DNA from: Coriobacteriaceae bacterium
Lineage (GTDB): Bacteria; Actinomycetota; Coriobacteriia; Coriobacteriales; Coriobacteriaceae
DNA: 64,000 bases
Assembly: GCA_030525945.1 (NCBI GenBank)
Contig: JAUNDT010000001.1
Span: forward strand, 248,001 to 312,000
Reading direction: 5' to 3'
In this document: positions 18,429 to 28,156 of the stretch, in pieces
How the letters are laid out: every line of letters starts with the position of its first letter
Position numbering within the stretch: position 1 is the first letter of the stretch
The notes under the pieces: model-generated
Told to the model about the DNA's origin: nothing
Databases searched by the model: none
What the model saw: the letters and a program-made list of their open reading frames with translations, nothing else
Made by a program: the position numbers and the translations under genes

Positions 18429-18542
18429 GGCTTCTCCTCAATTCCTGCGCGCAACGCACGACCTCGTCCGCGCATATCGTCGGTTGCGTCAGGCTCATGC
18501 GGCCTAACGCACACATTATAGGGCCACAGAACGGCCTAAACC

Positions 18543-19937
18543 CTACTCAACCGCGTGTTCGTCAATCTCATAGAACTTGGTGGAGGCGGGCAGGAACATC
18601 AGGTCCACGTCACCAACGGGGCCGGAGCGGTTCTTGGCCAGAATCACCCTCGTAATGCCAAAGTCCGGGCGGTCGTCGCGCTCAGCCTCCTGCTCTGAGC
18701 TCGATCGGTCGAGCAGCAAGATGATGTCGGCGTCCTGCTCGATGGAGCCCGATTCGCGCAGGTCGCTCATCTGCGGGCGCTTGCCCGTGCGGCCCTCGAG
18801 CGAACGGTTCAGCTGGGAGAGCATGACCACGGGGACATTGAGCTCCTTGGCCATGATCTTGAGGCCACGGCTCATCTCGGAGACCTCGACGGCACGGTTG
18901 CCGTTGTAGTTCTTGCCTGCGGGCGGGTTCACCAGCTGCAAGTAGTCGAGGATGATGACGGCCTTCTCCTTGTTATGGAGCATGCGGCGCGCCTTCGCGC
19001 GAATTTCCGTCACCGTTGTGCCCGGGGTGTCGTCGATCAGAATATCCAGACGGCTGAGCTCCGCGATAGCCTCGTTGATATTCGCCCACTCCTCCGGCGA
19101 GATGCGCCCGGTACGGAAGTTGGACATGTTCACCATGGCCTGCGCGCAGATGAAGCGCTGAGCGATTTCCTTGCCAGACATCTCGAGGGAGAAGAATCCC
19201 ACGGTATAGCCGTCAGCCGCGGCGTTGAGCGCCAGGTTCAAAGCGAACGAGGTCTTGCCCACGGCGGGACGGGCGCCCAGAACCACGAGCTGGCCCTCGC
19301 GCAGGCCCATAAGCATGCGGTCGAGGCTGGGATAGCCGGTAGGAGCGCCGTGGACCTCGCCGCCGGCGCGGGCGACTTCCTCAGCCTCCTCGTAAGCCTC
19401 GGTCATAAAGTCGGTGAGGCCGCGATACGAGCTCTTGACCTCGCGCTCCGTCACCGAGAGCAGCATGGACTCGGCACGCTCGATAACCTCTTTGGTATCC
19501 AGAGGCGAGTCGTATGCCAGCGCGCTGATCTGATTGGTTGCGCCGATAATCTCGCGCAGCATCGAGTCGCGGCGGACGATCCCCGCATGATGCTGCCAGT
19601 TTGCGAGCGCAAGCGTATTGCCCATCAGCTCGAGGATGTACGCCTCGCCACCAATGGCCTCAAGCTTGTCGATCGATCGCAGGTAATCGATAAGCGAGAT
19701 CGAGTCGATCGGCACATTGCTTTCGTACATGCCGTACATCGCGGTGAAAATCGTCTTGTGCGAAGGGCGATAGAAGTCGTCGGGCAAAAGCTCAACGAGC
19801 GCCTCCTCGACCACCTCGCCCGAAAGCATCATGGCGGCCAGGACATTCGCCTCGGCCTCGGTGTTGTTCGGCAATCCTTTTACCGCGCCCAAATCGGGAG
19901 CGCCCGTCTGAGACCAGCCGTTGCTCACTATCTCCAT
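18543..19937 (-). CDS. dnaB: Replicative DNA helicase DnaB
   Basis: 464 aa from ATG 19937 with GGAGG upstream. The N-terminal primase-interacting domain (about residues 20-125) starts at LPNNTEAEANVLAAM. The RecA-like ATPase has Walker A GARPAVGKTS and the DnaB motifs FFSLEMS and IILDYLQL. It unwinds DNA at the replication fork. The order rpsF-ssb-rpsR-rplI-dnaB, all leftward, is widespread in bacteria; here a strong terminator separates rplI from dnaB. Confidence 0.97.
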   Translation of the reverse strand: MEIVSNGWSQTGAPDLGAVKGLPNNTEAEANVLAAMMLSGEVVEEALVELLPDDFYRPSHKTIFTAMYGMYESNVPIDSISLIDYLRSIDKLEAIGGEAYILELMGNTLALANWQHHAGIVRRDSMLREIIGATNQISALAYDSPLDTKEVIERAESMLLSVTEREVKSSYRGLTDFMTEAYEEAEEVARAGGEVHGAPTGYPSLDRMLMGLREGQLVVLGARPAVGKTSFALNLALNAAADGYTVGFFSLEMSGKEIAQRFICAQAMVNMSNFRTGRISPEEWANINEAIAELSRLDILIDDTPGTTVTEIRAKARRMLHNKEKAVIILDYLQLVNPPAGKNYNGNRAVEVSEMSRGLKIMAKELNVPVVMLSQLNRSLEGRTGKRPQMSDLRESGSIEQDADIILLLDRSSSEQEAERDDRPDFGITRVILAKNRSGPVGDVDLMFLPASTKFYEIDEHAVE

Positions 19938-20084
19938 GCGCGCCTCCTCGTATCAACTCGTCCCGCCACATTGAGCAGGGTTTCTAATGGTAGGGCATCT
20001 GCCTCATTCTGCATAACTTTATTGCACCCTTGCCCACGATGGGCCCACGACGGCATTGCAATCACGTCCGCTTGGAAAAGAAAA

Positions 20085-20108
20085 GGTCCCATGCCGGAGC
20101 ATGGGACC
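20085..20108 (-). terminator. Terminator of the rpsF-ssb-rpsR-rplI operon
   Basis: On the minus strand GGTCCCATGC pairs with GCATGGGACC around a TCCG loop, followed by TTTTCTTTTC. Confidence 0.9.
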
Positions 20109-20145
20109 CATACGTCGCAAAAGCGAAGTGCGCGGGTAGCAAACG

Positions 20146-20661
20146 CTACTCGGCAGCGGCCTCGGTCTCGACCTCGGCGGTCTCCTCAGCGGCGACCTCC
20201 TCGGACTCCTCAGCCTCGTTGACGCCAACCAGGACGACAACGGTGGCGCGGATCTCGCGGTAGATGGAGACGACGACCTCGTGAGCACCGGCGACCTTAA
20301 TCGGCTTACCGAGCTCAACGCGCTTGCGGTCAACATCAAGGTCGAGCTGAGCCTTGATGGCGTCGGCGATCATCGCGGCGGTGATGGAACCGAAGAGGAT
20401 GCCCTCCTCGCCAACCTTGGCGTCGACAGCGATCTTGGCGCCCTCGAGCTTGGCCTTGAGGGCCTCAGCATCGGCCAGGCGGACAGCCTCGCGCTTAGCG
20501 ATGTTGTTGCGGCGCTCCTCGAGCTGCTTCAGGTTGCCCTTGGTGGCAGCAACGGCGAGCTTCTGCGGAATGAGGTAGTTCTCGGCGTAACCCTGAGCGA
20601 CGTCGATGACGTCACCCTCGCCGCCCTTGCCCTTGATCTCGTCAAGCAGAACAACTTTCAT
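20146..20661 (-). CDS. rplI: Ribosomal protein bL9
   Basis: 171 aa. The N-terminal MKVVLLDEIKGKGGEGDVIDV and GYAENYLIP are the bL9 signature; a long connecting helix (KLKQLEERRNN-like) leads to the C-terminal domain. The last 25 residues are an Ala/Glu-rich acidic tail beyond the usual length of about 148. It binds 23S rRNA at the base of the L1 stalk. Last gene of the operon, 11 bp after rpsR. Confidence 0.97.
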   Translation of the reverse strand: MKVVLLDEIKGKGGEGDVIDVAQGYAENYLIPQKLAVAATKGNLKQLEERRNNIAKREAVRLADAEALKAKLEGAKIAVDAKVGEEGILFGSITAAMIADAIKAQLDLDVDRKRVELGKPIKVAGAHEVVVSIYREIRATVVVLVGVNEAEESEEVAAEETAEVETEAAAE

Positions 20662-20672
20662 GGGTACCCTCC

Positions 20673-20939
20673 CTACTTCTTCTCGCGAGGACCGCGGGTG
20701 GAAACCACGGGCACGGCATACGGCAGAAGGGCCATCTCACGGGCGCGCTTGATGGCGTTGGCGATGTCGCGCTGGTGCTGCGTGCAGGCGCCAGTGACGC
20801 GGCGCGGCTTGATCTTGCCGCGGTCGGTCATGTACTTGCGAAGGAGCTGCGTATCCTTGTAGTCGATGTACTCGACGTTCTCCTTGCAGAACTGGCAGTA
20901 CTTGCGACGCGGCTGACGGGCAGAATAATCATTAGCCAT
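20673..20939 (-). CDS. rpsR: Ribosomal protein bS18
   Basis: 88 aa with KYCQFCKEN near the N-terminus, [18 protein letters not shown] and the conserved block R-R-V-T-G-A-C-x3-Q-R. The CxxC pair plus the later Cys suggest the zinc-binding form of S18. It pairs with bS6 on the small subunit platform; rpsF is in the same operon. Confidence 0.97.
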   Translation of the reverse strand: MANDYSARQPRRKYCQFCKENVEYIDYKDTQLLRKYMTDRGKIKPRRVTGACTQHQRDIANAIKRAREMALLPYAVPVVSTRGPREKK

Positions 20940-20999
20940 GTCTCAATACCTTTCGTGACGACGGGTTGAGCGAACTCAATCCGTCACATACAAATCCCG

Positions 21000-21479
21000 T
21001 TAGAACGGGATGTCCTCATCATAGACGTCGACCGCAGGGGGGACCGGAGCCGCCATGGGCGCCGGAGCCTGCTGCGGAGCGGGCGCGGGGGCGTAGCCAC
21101 CCTGGTTGCCATAGGACGGCGCAGGGGCGTAACCGCCCTGATCCGCCTGCTGGCCACGCGACATAAACTCGATCTCATCGACGATGACCTCGAGTTTGGA
21201 GCGGCGCTGACCGTCACGCTCCCAGGAGCTGTAACGGAGCTTGCCCTCGATCGCGACCTTCGACCCCTTCGAGAGATAGCGGTTCACAGCCTCCGCACGG
21301 GTGCCGAACATCGTGCAGTCCACGAAGTTCGGGTAGTCCTCCCAGTCGCCCGTCTGAGGGTTGCGACGGCGGTCGTTGACAGCCACGCCAAAGCTCAGAA
21401 CCTGGGTGCCACCTGCCGTGGCGCGCAGCTCGGGGTCGCGGGTGAGGTTACCGGAAATGTTGACTCGATTGATGCTCAT
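21000..21479 (-). CDS. ssb: Single-stranded DNA-binding protein
   Basis: 159 aa. An N-terminal OB fold (about residues 1-108) begins with MSINRVNISGNLTRDPELR. A Gly/Gln/Pro/Ala-rich linker follows, then the acidic tip DEDIPF, the partner-binding tail for replication and repair proteins. Located between rpsF and rpsR as in many bacteria. Confidence 0.97.
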   Translation of the reverse strand: MSINRVNISGNLTRDPELRATAGGTQVLSFGVAVNDRRRNPQTGDWEDYPNFVDCTMFGTRAEAVNRYLSKGSKVAIEGKLRYSSWERDGQRRSKLEVIVDEIEFMSRGQQADQGGYAPAPSYGNQGGYAPAPAPQQAPAPMAAPVPPAVDVYDEDIPF

Positions 21480-21538
21480 ACGTGTTCACTACCTCTCTGT
21501 ACGCGGCCCGTTATTGGGGGCCGCAGCCATACAATGAC

Positions 21539-21832
21539 CTACTCCTGGTCGTCGCGACGGACGATCATGTGGCGAATCACGGCGTCGGTAATACGAAGCA
21601 CGCGATCGAGCTCCGCGATGGAAGCCGGGTCTGCATGGAAGTTGATGAGGGTGTAGTCACCTTCGGTGAGCTTGTCGATAGCGTAAGCGAGCTTGCGCTT
21701 GCCCCACTCGTCGACGTTGTCGACCTTACCATTGCCCTCGGCGATCGTGGTGTCGATGCGCTTCATCACGGCGAGACGAGTCTCGGGATCGAGGCTGGGG
21801 TCAACGAAGAACAGCAGTTCATAAGCCTTCAT
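21539..21832 (-). CDS. rpsF: Ribosomal protein bS6
   Basis: The ATG at 21832 follows GAGGAGGTG and gives 97 aa, the normal length; longer frames upstream contain the promoter. MKAYELLFFVDPSLD and KLAYAIDKLTEGDYTL are typical. First gene of the operon with ssb, rpsR and rplI. Confidence 0.97.
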   Translation of the reverse strand: MKAYELLFFVDPSLDPETRLAVMKRIDTTIAEGNGKVDNVDEWGKRKLAYAIDKLTEGDYTLINFHADPASIAELDRVLRITDAVIRHMIVRRDDQE

Positions 21833-21901
21833 GTGGTCACCTCCTCTGGACAAACGGCTCCGGGTCGTGAAGGTGCGCCCGAAGCAGGAAAAGACGTGCT
21901 T

Positions 21902-21929
21902 ACTATAGCCGAGTCCGCACATCTTTCAA
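21902..21929 (-). promoter_or_regulatory. Sigma-70-type promoter of the rpsF operon
   Basis: On the minus strand TTGAAA, a 16-bp spacer and TATAGT, about 70 bp upstream of the rpsF start. Confidence 0.7.
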
Positions 21930-22131
21930 GGCATTCGACCACGTACCCCATGAGCTCCACACAACATCACTACGCTTTTGTTTCATGCTGCGCGATTCGC
22001 CACGGCTCAAAGCATTACATACCGTGCTGACATCAATCTGGGGCCATGTCCGGGTTTTCCTTCCGCTTTGCTGCTACGGCTTCTTGCCGCATCTGACCAC
22101 GCGCAGCTCGCAGGGCCATCTCGCTCCATGC

Positions 22132-22184
22132 AAAAAGCCCCGCGCTCGGCTGTCCTCAACAAACAACCACACACGGGGCTTTTC
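22132..22184 (-). terminator. Terminator after the DUF4013 gene
   Basis: AAAAAGCCCCG and CGGGGCTTTT pair across a loop of about 30 nt; on the minus strand the hairpin is followed by TTTTTG. Confidence 0.65.
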
Positions 22185-22210
22185 AACATTCACGTCGTCG
22201 TCACATTTGG

Positions 22211-23596
22211 CTACGCGTCGACGGGACCGTTCTCAAAAGACTCGTCATCGTCCGAGCTAATTGGCCCTAGCGGAATGGGCTTTTTGTCCGCTTGCTCCTC
22301 CACTGCAGGTTCTGCAGGCACCTCTTGGGAGTCAACGCACCGTGCGGCCACCTCCGCAGCCTCTCGCGCGACATCCTCATCCACCAGATCGAGCTCAGCG
22401 GGCGATTCCTCAACCATCACGCTGTCATGGTCTTGCTCGGGCGCACTGCCCGCCACCCCCTCGGTCGCCCCATGCCGAACCGGGGCGTCAAGCGGAAGAA
22501 CGGGCTCCACAACAGGCGCAGAAGCAGCGACCACGTCGGCCACCTGCTCTCCCCCTGCAGGTTCGCCCGTAGACACCGGGGGCTGCACGGGCACCTCGGG
22601 CGCATGCTGCTTCGCCGCAGGCTCGCCAACCTGCCTCGCGTCAACACCGCCGGATGCAGCCTGCGCCTGCGGGTCCGTCGGCATATTCGCTGCAGCGCCA
22701 GCCCATCCCGTCTCGCGATGCGGAACATCGGCAGGCAGCGGATCGGCGGACACGCCCCAGCGGTTCACGTCAAAGCGGCAGAACCACTGGCCCATGGCGT
22801 TCATCGCCACCAGACTCATAGCCGTGCCGATCACATTGCCAATGAACAGCACAGCGATGGCCGCCACAACGAACAGCAGCACCGGGCCGGCGCCCCAGCT
22901 GAGCAGCTGGCTCAAAGCCATCTCGTCATAGCCCATGTGACCGCCGGACATTCCCACAAACGCCGTGGCGCCGAACAGGCCGCCGAGAACCACGATCATG
23001 CCAACGAACGTGACCACGAATGCGTAGATGCCGCTGATCAGCGAGCCGACGAACGAGACCAGCCATGTCTTGCAAAAGCCGCCAAAGTCGCGGCCTACCA
23101 TCTGGGCAAGGCGGTCGAGTCGCCAGCCGGCACCAAAATCGTCGTACAGCGTCGCGCGCATCATCGCGGCGTGGAGGAACGTCCCCACGAACACCGACGC
23201 AACGAGCATCGCGATCGTCATGCCCATGCCAGACAGAATGCCGGCAGTCGCCGTCACATACCCCATGCCGGACAGGCTGGAGACCAGCCACCCAAGCGAG
23301 CCGGGGAACACGATCTGAAGGATCAGCGCGATAACAACGCCCAACGAAAGGTTGACCAAAAACGCGCGGCCGCCCGTGGAGAGCACCTTGCCGTAGTCGA
23401 CGCCGCGCTGTTTAAGAGCCGAGTCAACTCCCCACGCCGTCAAGCGCGCCCACTCGAGGCCGTAGCCGAGCAGGGCGATCTGGCCGAGAATGGGAATCCA
23501 GCCAACGAGCGTCAGCACTAATACGGGCTTGATCCACCCCTTATCGCGCGTGAGCATATGCCACGAGGACATAAAGCCGAGATTGCGAGCGTTCAT
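22211..23596 (-). CDS. DUF4013-type multi-pass membrane protein with acidic tail
   Basis: The ATG at 23596 follows GAGAGG and gives 461 aa; an ATG 12 bases upstream is also in frame. Residues about 20-290 hold several transmembrane helices in the DUF4013 pattern (W-I-K-P-V near the start, then GYGLEWARL). The last 170 residues are Pro/Ala/Glu-rich and disordered, with no motif. Function of the family is unknown. It is a single-gene unit with its own terminator. Confidence 0.75.
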   Translation of the reverse strand: MNARNLGFMSSWHMLTRDKGWIKPVLVLTLVGWIPILGQIALLGYGLEWARLTAWGVDSALKQRGVDYGKVLSTGGRAFLVNLSLGVVIALILQIVFPGSLGWLVSSLSGMGYVTATAGILSGMGMTIAMLVASVFVGTFLHAAMMRATLYDDFGAGWRLDRLAQMVGRDFGGFCKTWLVSFVGSLISGIYAFVVTFVGMIVVLGGLFGATAFVGMSGGHMGYDEMALSQLLSWGAGPVLLFVVAAIAVLFIGNVIGTAMSLVAMNAMGQWFCRFDVNRWGVSADPLPADVPHRETGWAGAAANMPTDPQAQAASGGVDARQVGEPAAKQHAPEVPVQPPVSTGEPAGGEQVADVVAASAPVVEPVLPLDAPVRHGATEGVAGSAPEQDHDSVMVEESPAELDLVDEDVAREAAEVAARCVDSQEVPAEPAVEEQADKKPIPLGPISSDDDESFENGPVDA

Positions 23597-23711
23597 AGAG
23601 CCTCTCATCTTCTCAAATAGGAATCATCACCATGCAGTGTATCCCCAAATGACGCCCCGCAAACGCATGGCCCGCAAGCATTAAGTGCAGTTTAAGCATG
23701 TGCCCTTCGCG

Positions 23712-24524
23712 CTACGGACGACGAGAGCGGGCGCGCCTCCGCTCACGAGCATGGTCGATCGCACGCTTGGTCTGAGCACTCACATGGCGACCGGCCTTGC
23801 GCACTGGCCGCACCACAGGGCGGGCGACCTTCTTAACCGGTTCGGGCAGCTTGTGCAAATCAACTTCGGTGGGGCTCATGATGTTAAATTGCACCGACCA
23901 CCAGCGAATCAGAATGGTGAGCGCCACGGAAAGGGCCGCCGCCGCGATGTTCCACATCCCGAGGCTCTCGACGAAAATCATGTACGCGATTGAACCGCCG
24001 ATAGCCGCCATGGCGTAGAAGTTGCTGCGCTGGAAAATGTAGGGAACGCGGGCGAGGCACACATCGCGGAGCATGCCACCACCGACCGCTGTGAAAAATC
24101 CCATCATGACGCACGTCACCGGCGGATACCCGTACACCATCGTCTTGTCGGCGCCCATCACGGCGAACAGGCCAACGGAGAATATGTCGAGCGCGGCCAC
24201 CAGGCGATCGGGTTTTTCCACCACGACGGGAAACATGAACACCGCCGCCGCGGTGGCTATCGAGACGGGCAGGGCCAAGGGCTGCTGCAGGATATACACA
24301 TCGTGCTCCTGCAAAATGATGTCACGGATCAATCCGCCGCCCAGCGCGCACAGCACTGCAAGGCCGATCGCTCCGATAAGGTCAAGCTTGTTCTCGCGCG
24401 CGGCGAGAACGCCGGACGCCGAGGCAACGATAACCGCGAGCATCTCAAACGCAATGGGGATCGCAACAGTCTCGGTCGGGACAGTTGGGGTACCCGAAGC
24501 TATTGCCAGAACCATCTGCTCCAT
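23712..24524 (-). CDS. TRIC/UPF0126-family membrane channel protein
   Basis: The ATG at 24524 has a GAGGAGGT ribosome site and gives 270 aa. Seven hydrophobic helices form two repeated halves, each with the signature GGGxxRD (GGGLIRDI and GGGMLRDV). Bacterial TRIC proteins are trimeric cation channels, and some members transport glycine. The C-terminal 65 residues are Arg/Lys/Pro-rich, ending RRRARSRRP. Confidence 0.88.
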   Translation of the reverse strand: MEQMVLAIASGTPTVPTETVAIPIAFEMLAVIVASASGVLAARENKLDLIGAIGLAVLCALGGGLIRDIILQEHDVYILQQPLALPVSIATAAAVFMFPVVVEKPDRLVAALDIFSVGLFAVMGADKTMVYGYPPVTCVMMGFFTAVGGGMLRDVCLARVPYIFQRSNFYAMAAIGGSIAYMIFVESLGMWNIAAAALSVALTILIRWWSVQFNIMSPTEVDLHKLPEPVKKVARPVVRPVRKAGRHVSAQTKRAIDHARERRRARSRRP

Positions 24525-24656
24525 GTGACCTCCTCGCATAAGCCGGTAGCTCGCGTGCCGTACCATCTTAGCCCACCGGCCTGAGGTCACCAGCTCCACA
24601 GATGCGCATTTTCTTCCGCGCAGGCACGAGTTTTGAGACTTTCTTTTATTTTGCGC

Positions 24657-24684
24657 TTGCACGGGCTTCTATTTACGGTACAAT
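24657..24684 (+). promoter_or_regulatory. Promoter of the tRNA-Ser pair
   Basis: TTGCAC, a 16-bp spacer and TACAAT, ending 15 bp before the first tRNA-Ser. Confidence 0.65.
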
Positions 24685-24699
24685 AGCCCCTGCATTCAC

Positions 24700-24790
24700 G
24701 GAGAGTTGTCCGAGTGGCCGAAGGAGCACGATTGGAAATCGTGTAGGCGTCAAAAGCGTCTCCAGGGTTCAAATCCCTGACTCTCCGCCA
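24700..24790 (+). tRNA. tRNA-Ser (anticodon GGA)
   Basis: Acceptor stem GGAGAGT/ACTCTCC, anticodon loop around TTGGAAA, a long variable arm typical of serine tRNA, T-loop GGTTCAAATCC and an encoded CCA end. Confidence 0.97.
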
Positions 24791-24800
24791 GAACTTTCAG

Positions 24801-24834
24801 CGGCGCGTCTCCTATAGGGAACGCGCCGTTTCAC
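24801..24834 (+). terminator. Hairpin between the two tRNA-Ser genes
   Basis: CGGCGCGT pairs with ACGCGCCG, followed by TTTC. It may end some transcripts or act in processing. Confidence 0.5.
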
Positions 24835-24841
24835 TTCTTAC

Positions 24842-24932
24842 GGAGGAGTGGCAGAGTGGTTGAATGCGGCGGTCTCGAAAACCGTTTACGGGTTATGCCC
24901 GTACGAGGGTTCGAATCCCTCCTCCTCCGCCA
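24842..24932 (+). tRNA. tRNA-Ser (anticodon CGA)
   Basis: Acceptor stem GGAGGAG/CTCCTCC, anticodon loop CTCGAAA, long variable arm, T-loop GGTTCGAATCC and encoded CCA. Confidence 0.97.
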
Positions 24933-24946
24933 TTATGCTTTGAATC

Positions 24947-24970
24947 GCGAGCCCCACGGCTCGCTTTTTT
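24947..24970 (+). terminator. Terminator of the tRNA-Ser transcript
   Basis: GCGAGCC pairs with GGCTCGC around CCAC, followed by six T. Confidence 0.9.
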
Positions 24971-25216
24971 GTTGACCGCACTTGGATTCGACCTCGAAAG
25001 GATGCGGAGCTGAGGAAACGCGTAAGCGGTTTCCAGCGCAGCACGCAAGGGCCGCAGCGGAAATGGAGTGACGCGATCGCGTGGTCGGAGCTCCTTCATT
25101 CGGAGCCGTACCGCATGGATTGTGACTTGCGGAGTATCAGTTACACACTTTTTGTCCTACAACCCGCAAGGACCGTAAGGTTCGCAGCGGAAAGAGGGAC
25201 GGCGCAAGCCGCCCGG

Positions 25217-25231
25217 CGAATCCCTCCTCCT
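25217..25231 (+). repeat. Partial copy of the tRNA-Ser 3' end
   Basis: CGAATCCCTCCTCCT matches bases 24912-24926 of the tRNA-Ser (CGA) T-arm and acceptor exactly, 305 bp downstream. This resembles an attachment-site remnant, but no integrase or element remains here. Confidence 0.45.
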
Positions 25232-25322
25232 GTGAGCCCCTCTTCTCCATCGCTGCATTTTTGGACCGCGGACCCTGCGCCGCGCCTTTTGCCCCCCCAC
25301 CCCAAGAGTTCGCACTTACATG

Positions 25323-25361
25323 AAAAGGCGCGCCGACCGCAGAAGCAGCCAGCGCGCCTTT
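25323..25361 (-). terminator. Terminator of purB
   Basis: On the minus strand AAAGGCGCGC pairs with GCGCGCCTTT across an 18-nt loop, followed by T. Confidence 0.8.
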
Positions 25362-25380
25362 CGCGAATCTCACCTCGGCA

Positions 25381-26730
<1,350 letters not shown>

Positions 26731-26887
26731 GGCGGCTCCTTATTCACAAATTGGCACGCAAGGTACATTGAACATTGTACGTGCATGCGTACCACGAAAG
26801 CGCCTGAACACCGCGGCTGCAAAATATCTTGAGCTGGTTGAAGTTCGAAACTTTGAGGCGAGGGTCTTTTCACTGAACCGTGATGGC

Positions 26888-26916
26888 AAAAAGCCCTGCT
26901 CCAAAGGGGGCAGGGC
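26888..26916 (-). terminator. Terminator after tRNA-Gly
   Basis: On the minus strand GCCCTGC pairs with GCAGGGC, followed by TTTTT. Confidence 0.85.
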
Positions 26917-26927
26917 CTCAGATGCGA

Positions 26928-27002
26928 TGGAGCGGGTAACGGGACTCGAACCCGCGAATGTCAGCTTGGGAAGCTGATGCCTTACCACTTGGCGATACCC
27001 GC
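26928..27002 (-). tRNA. tRNA-Gly (anticodon CCC)
   Basis: On the minus strand: acceptor GCGGGTA/TACCCGC, anticodon loop TTCCCAA between TCAGC and GCTGA, T-loop GGTTCGAGTCC, discriminator T and encoded CCA. Confidence 0.96.
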
Positions 27003-27208
27003 ATGGAAATACGCTGCTATCAAGCAGCGCTAACCAGTATATCCCGCGTTCCGCCGAGCGGCAAGATGCCATTTCGCCATCGCGCGGCCACGCCTTGAGC
27101 ACCGAGCCCCAAGCAGCGGCGTGCCCCGCTCCCTCTGCGGCACCGCGCCCCGTGTGACAACTGCGCCGGTCCCCGTCCCCCAACGGCATCGCACCCGTCT
27201 ACCAATCC

Positions 27209-27320
27209 GTGCTGCCCCTCTCGCAGACCAGCACGAATTGCCACTTTTGACCCCTATTCGCAGCAATAAAGTGGCAGTTCTTGCTGGGCTGCGGCAGGAC
27301 AGCACAATGAGCCACCATGC
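27209..27320 (+). repeat. 112-bp hairpin repeat, copy A
   Basis: Arms at 27223-27247 and 27268-27292 (starting GCAGACCAGCACGAATTG) pair at 22 of 25 positions around a 20-nt loop. A tail GACAGCACAATGAGCCACCATG follows. Confidence 0.8.
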
Positions 27321-27393
27321 CCGCCCATTGTCCGCGCCTCCTCCCGCCCGCGGCACGGCGGCGCCTCCACTGTTCACGCCGCCGTGCCGCCTC

Positions 27394-27502
27394 GTGCTGC
27401 CCTCTCGCAGACCAGCACGGATTGCCACTTTTCACCTCCATTCAGAGCCATAAAGTGGCCCGTTGTGCTGGCCAGCGACAGAGCAGCACAGTGAGCCACT
27501 TT
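27394..27502 (+). repeat. Hairpin repeat, copy B
   Basis: It shares GTGCTGCC, GCAGACCAGCACG, TTGCCACTTTT, ATAAAGTGGC and the tail AGCAGCACAGTGAGCCA with copy A. Its right arm has diverged (about 18 of 25 pairs). Confidence 0.8.
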
Positions 27503-27623
27503 CTGATCGGCAGCGAGGGCCTCGGGACGAGGGGGCACCGAGCGGCTACAGGCCGCTTCCCCCTCGCGGATAGCCGCAGGCATCCACCGCCTGCGCAAGC
27601 CTTCCGAACCCGTCGAGCCACCT

Positions 27624-27735
27624 CTTGCCGCCCTTTAGCAGACCAGCACGATTTGCCACTTTTGACCCCAATTCGAAGCAATATAGTGGCGGTTTTTGCT
27701 GATATGCGGGAGAGCAGCGCAATGGGCCATCATGC
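27624..27735 (+). repeat. Hairpin repeat, copy C
   Basis: It shares GCAGACCAGCACGATTTG, CCACTTTTGACCCC, AGCAATA-AGTGGC and the tail AGCAGCGCAATGGGCCATCATG with copy A. Confidence 0.8.
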
Positions 27736-28156
27736 TCACGAACGGCCCGCCCCTTCCTGGCCGCCTACGCATCACACCTCCTTCAAACCAAAACCGCGCG
27801 GGCACGGGCCTTGGCAACTCGGTGAACCGCGCCATCTGCAGTTTTATTCGGCCCGCCAGAGTGTTTGCACACAATTAAACGCACGGGCACTCCCAAGTTT
27901 CCCTTTCGGCCGCCATGGGCATCCTCACGCACGTTTCACCCGTCAGAATCGTTTGTTTTCCATGGTCGTTTTCACCCGCCGACCCTCATCGACGTCTTTG
28001 ACCGCGTTTCCCAGGCGCCCGCGACCTGCAAATTCACCAGCCAAGAAAGGTCATGCGGGTTTTGGCACCAGCTCGCGCCGTGACGTCCCTGGACAAACTC
28101 GGGAAGTCCCTTCGTATGATTCGCTCCCCAGCACACCACCGAAGGAAAGGACGATC

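Larger units (their letters stand above)
21833..22210. other. Intergenic region: rpsF promoter and a terminator
   Basis: No gene seen. It contains the leftward promoter of the rpsF operon near 21902-21929 and the terminator of the leftward DUF4013 gene near 22132-22184. The 200 bases between show nothing recognisable. Confidence 0.6.
24933..25380. other. Gene-free region after tRNA-Ser with repeat fragments
   Basis: No gene seen. It holds the tRNA terminator, two diverged blocks containing CGCAAGG and GCAGCGGAAA, a 15-nt copy of the tRNA-Ser 3' end at 25217-25231, and the purB terminator at the right end. Confidence 0.55.
27003..28156. other. 1.15-kb gene-free region with three hairpin repeats
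   Basis: A rightward frame stays open from 27317 into the downstream adhesin, but its first 280 codons have low-complexity composition, span the repeats and have no ribosome site, so I do not call them coding. The region holds three repeat copies and, at the right end, the promoter and leader of the surface protein. Confidence 0.6.

Noticed and set aside
24893-25099. Leftward small open frame over the tRNA-Ser end
   Set aside because: It runs antisense through a tRNA gene and its terminator; a common false call.
27209-27735. CRISPR array
   Set aside because: The three units are about 110 bp, internally palindromic and unevenly spaced, with no short regular spacers and no cas genes.
27317-28156. 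N-terminal extension of the second surface protein by 280 codons
   Set aside because: It spans the hairpin repeats, has no ribosome site and would bury the signal peptide; ATG 28157 has GGAAAGGA upstream and starts a normal signal sequence.
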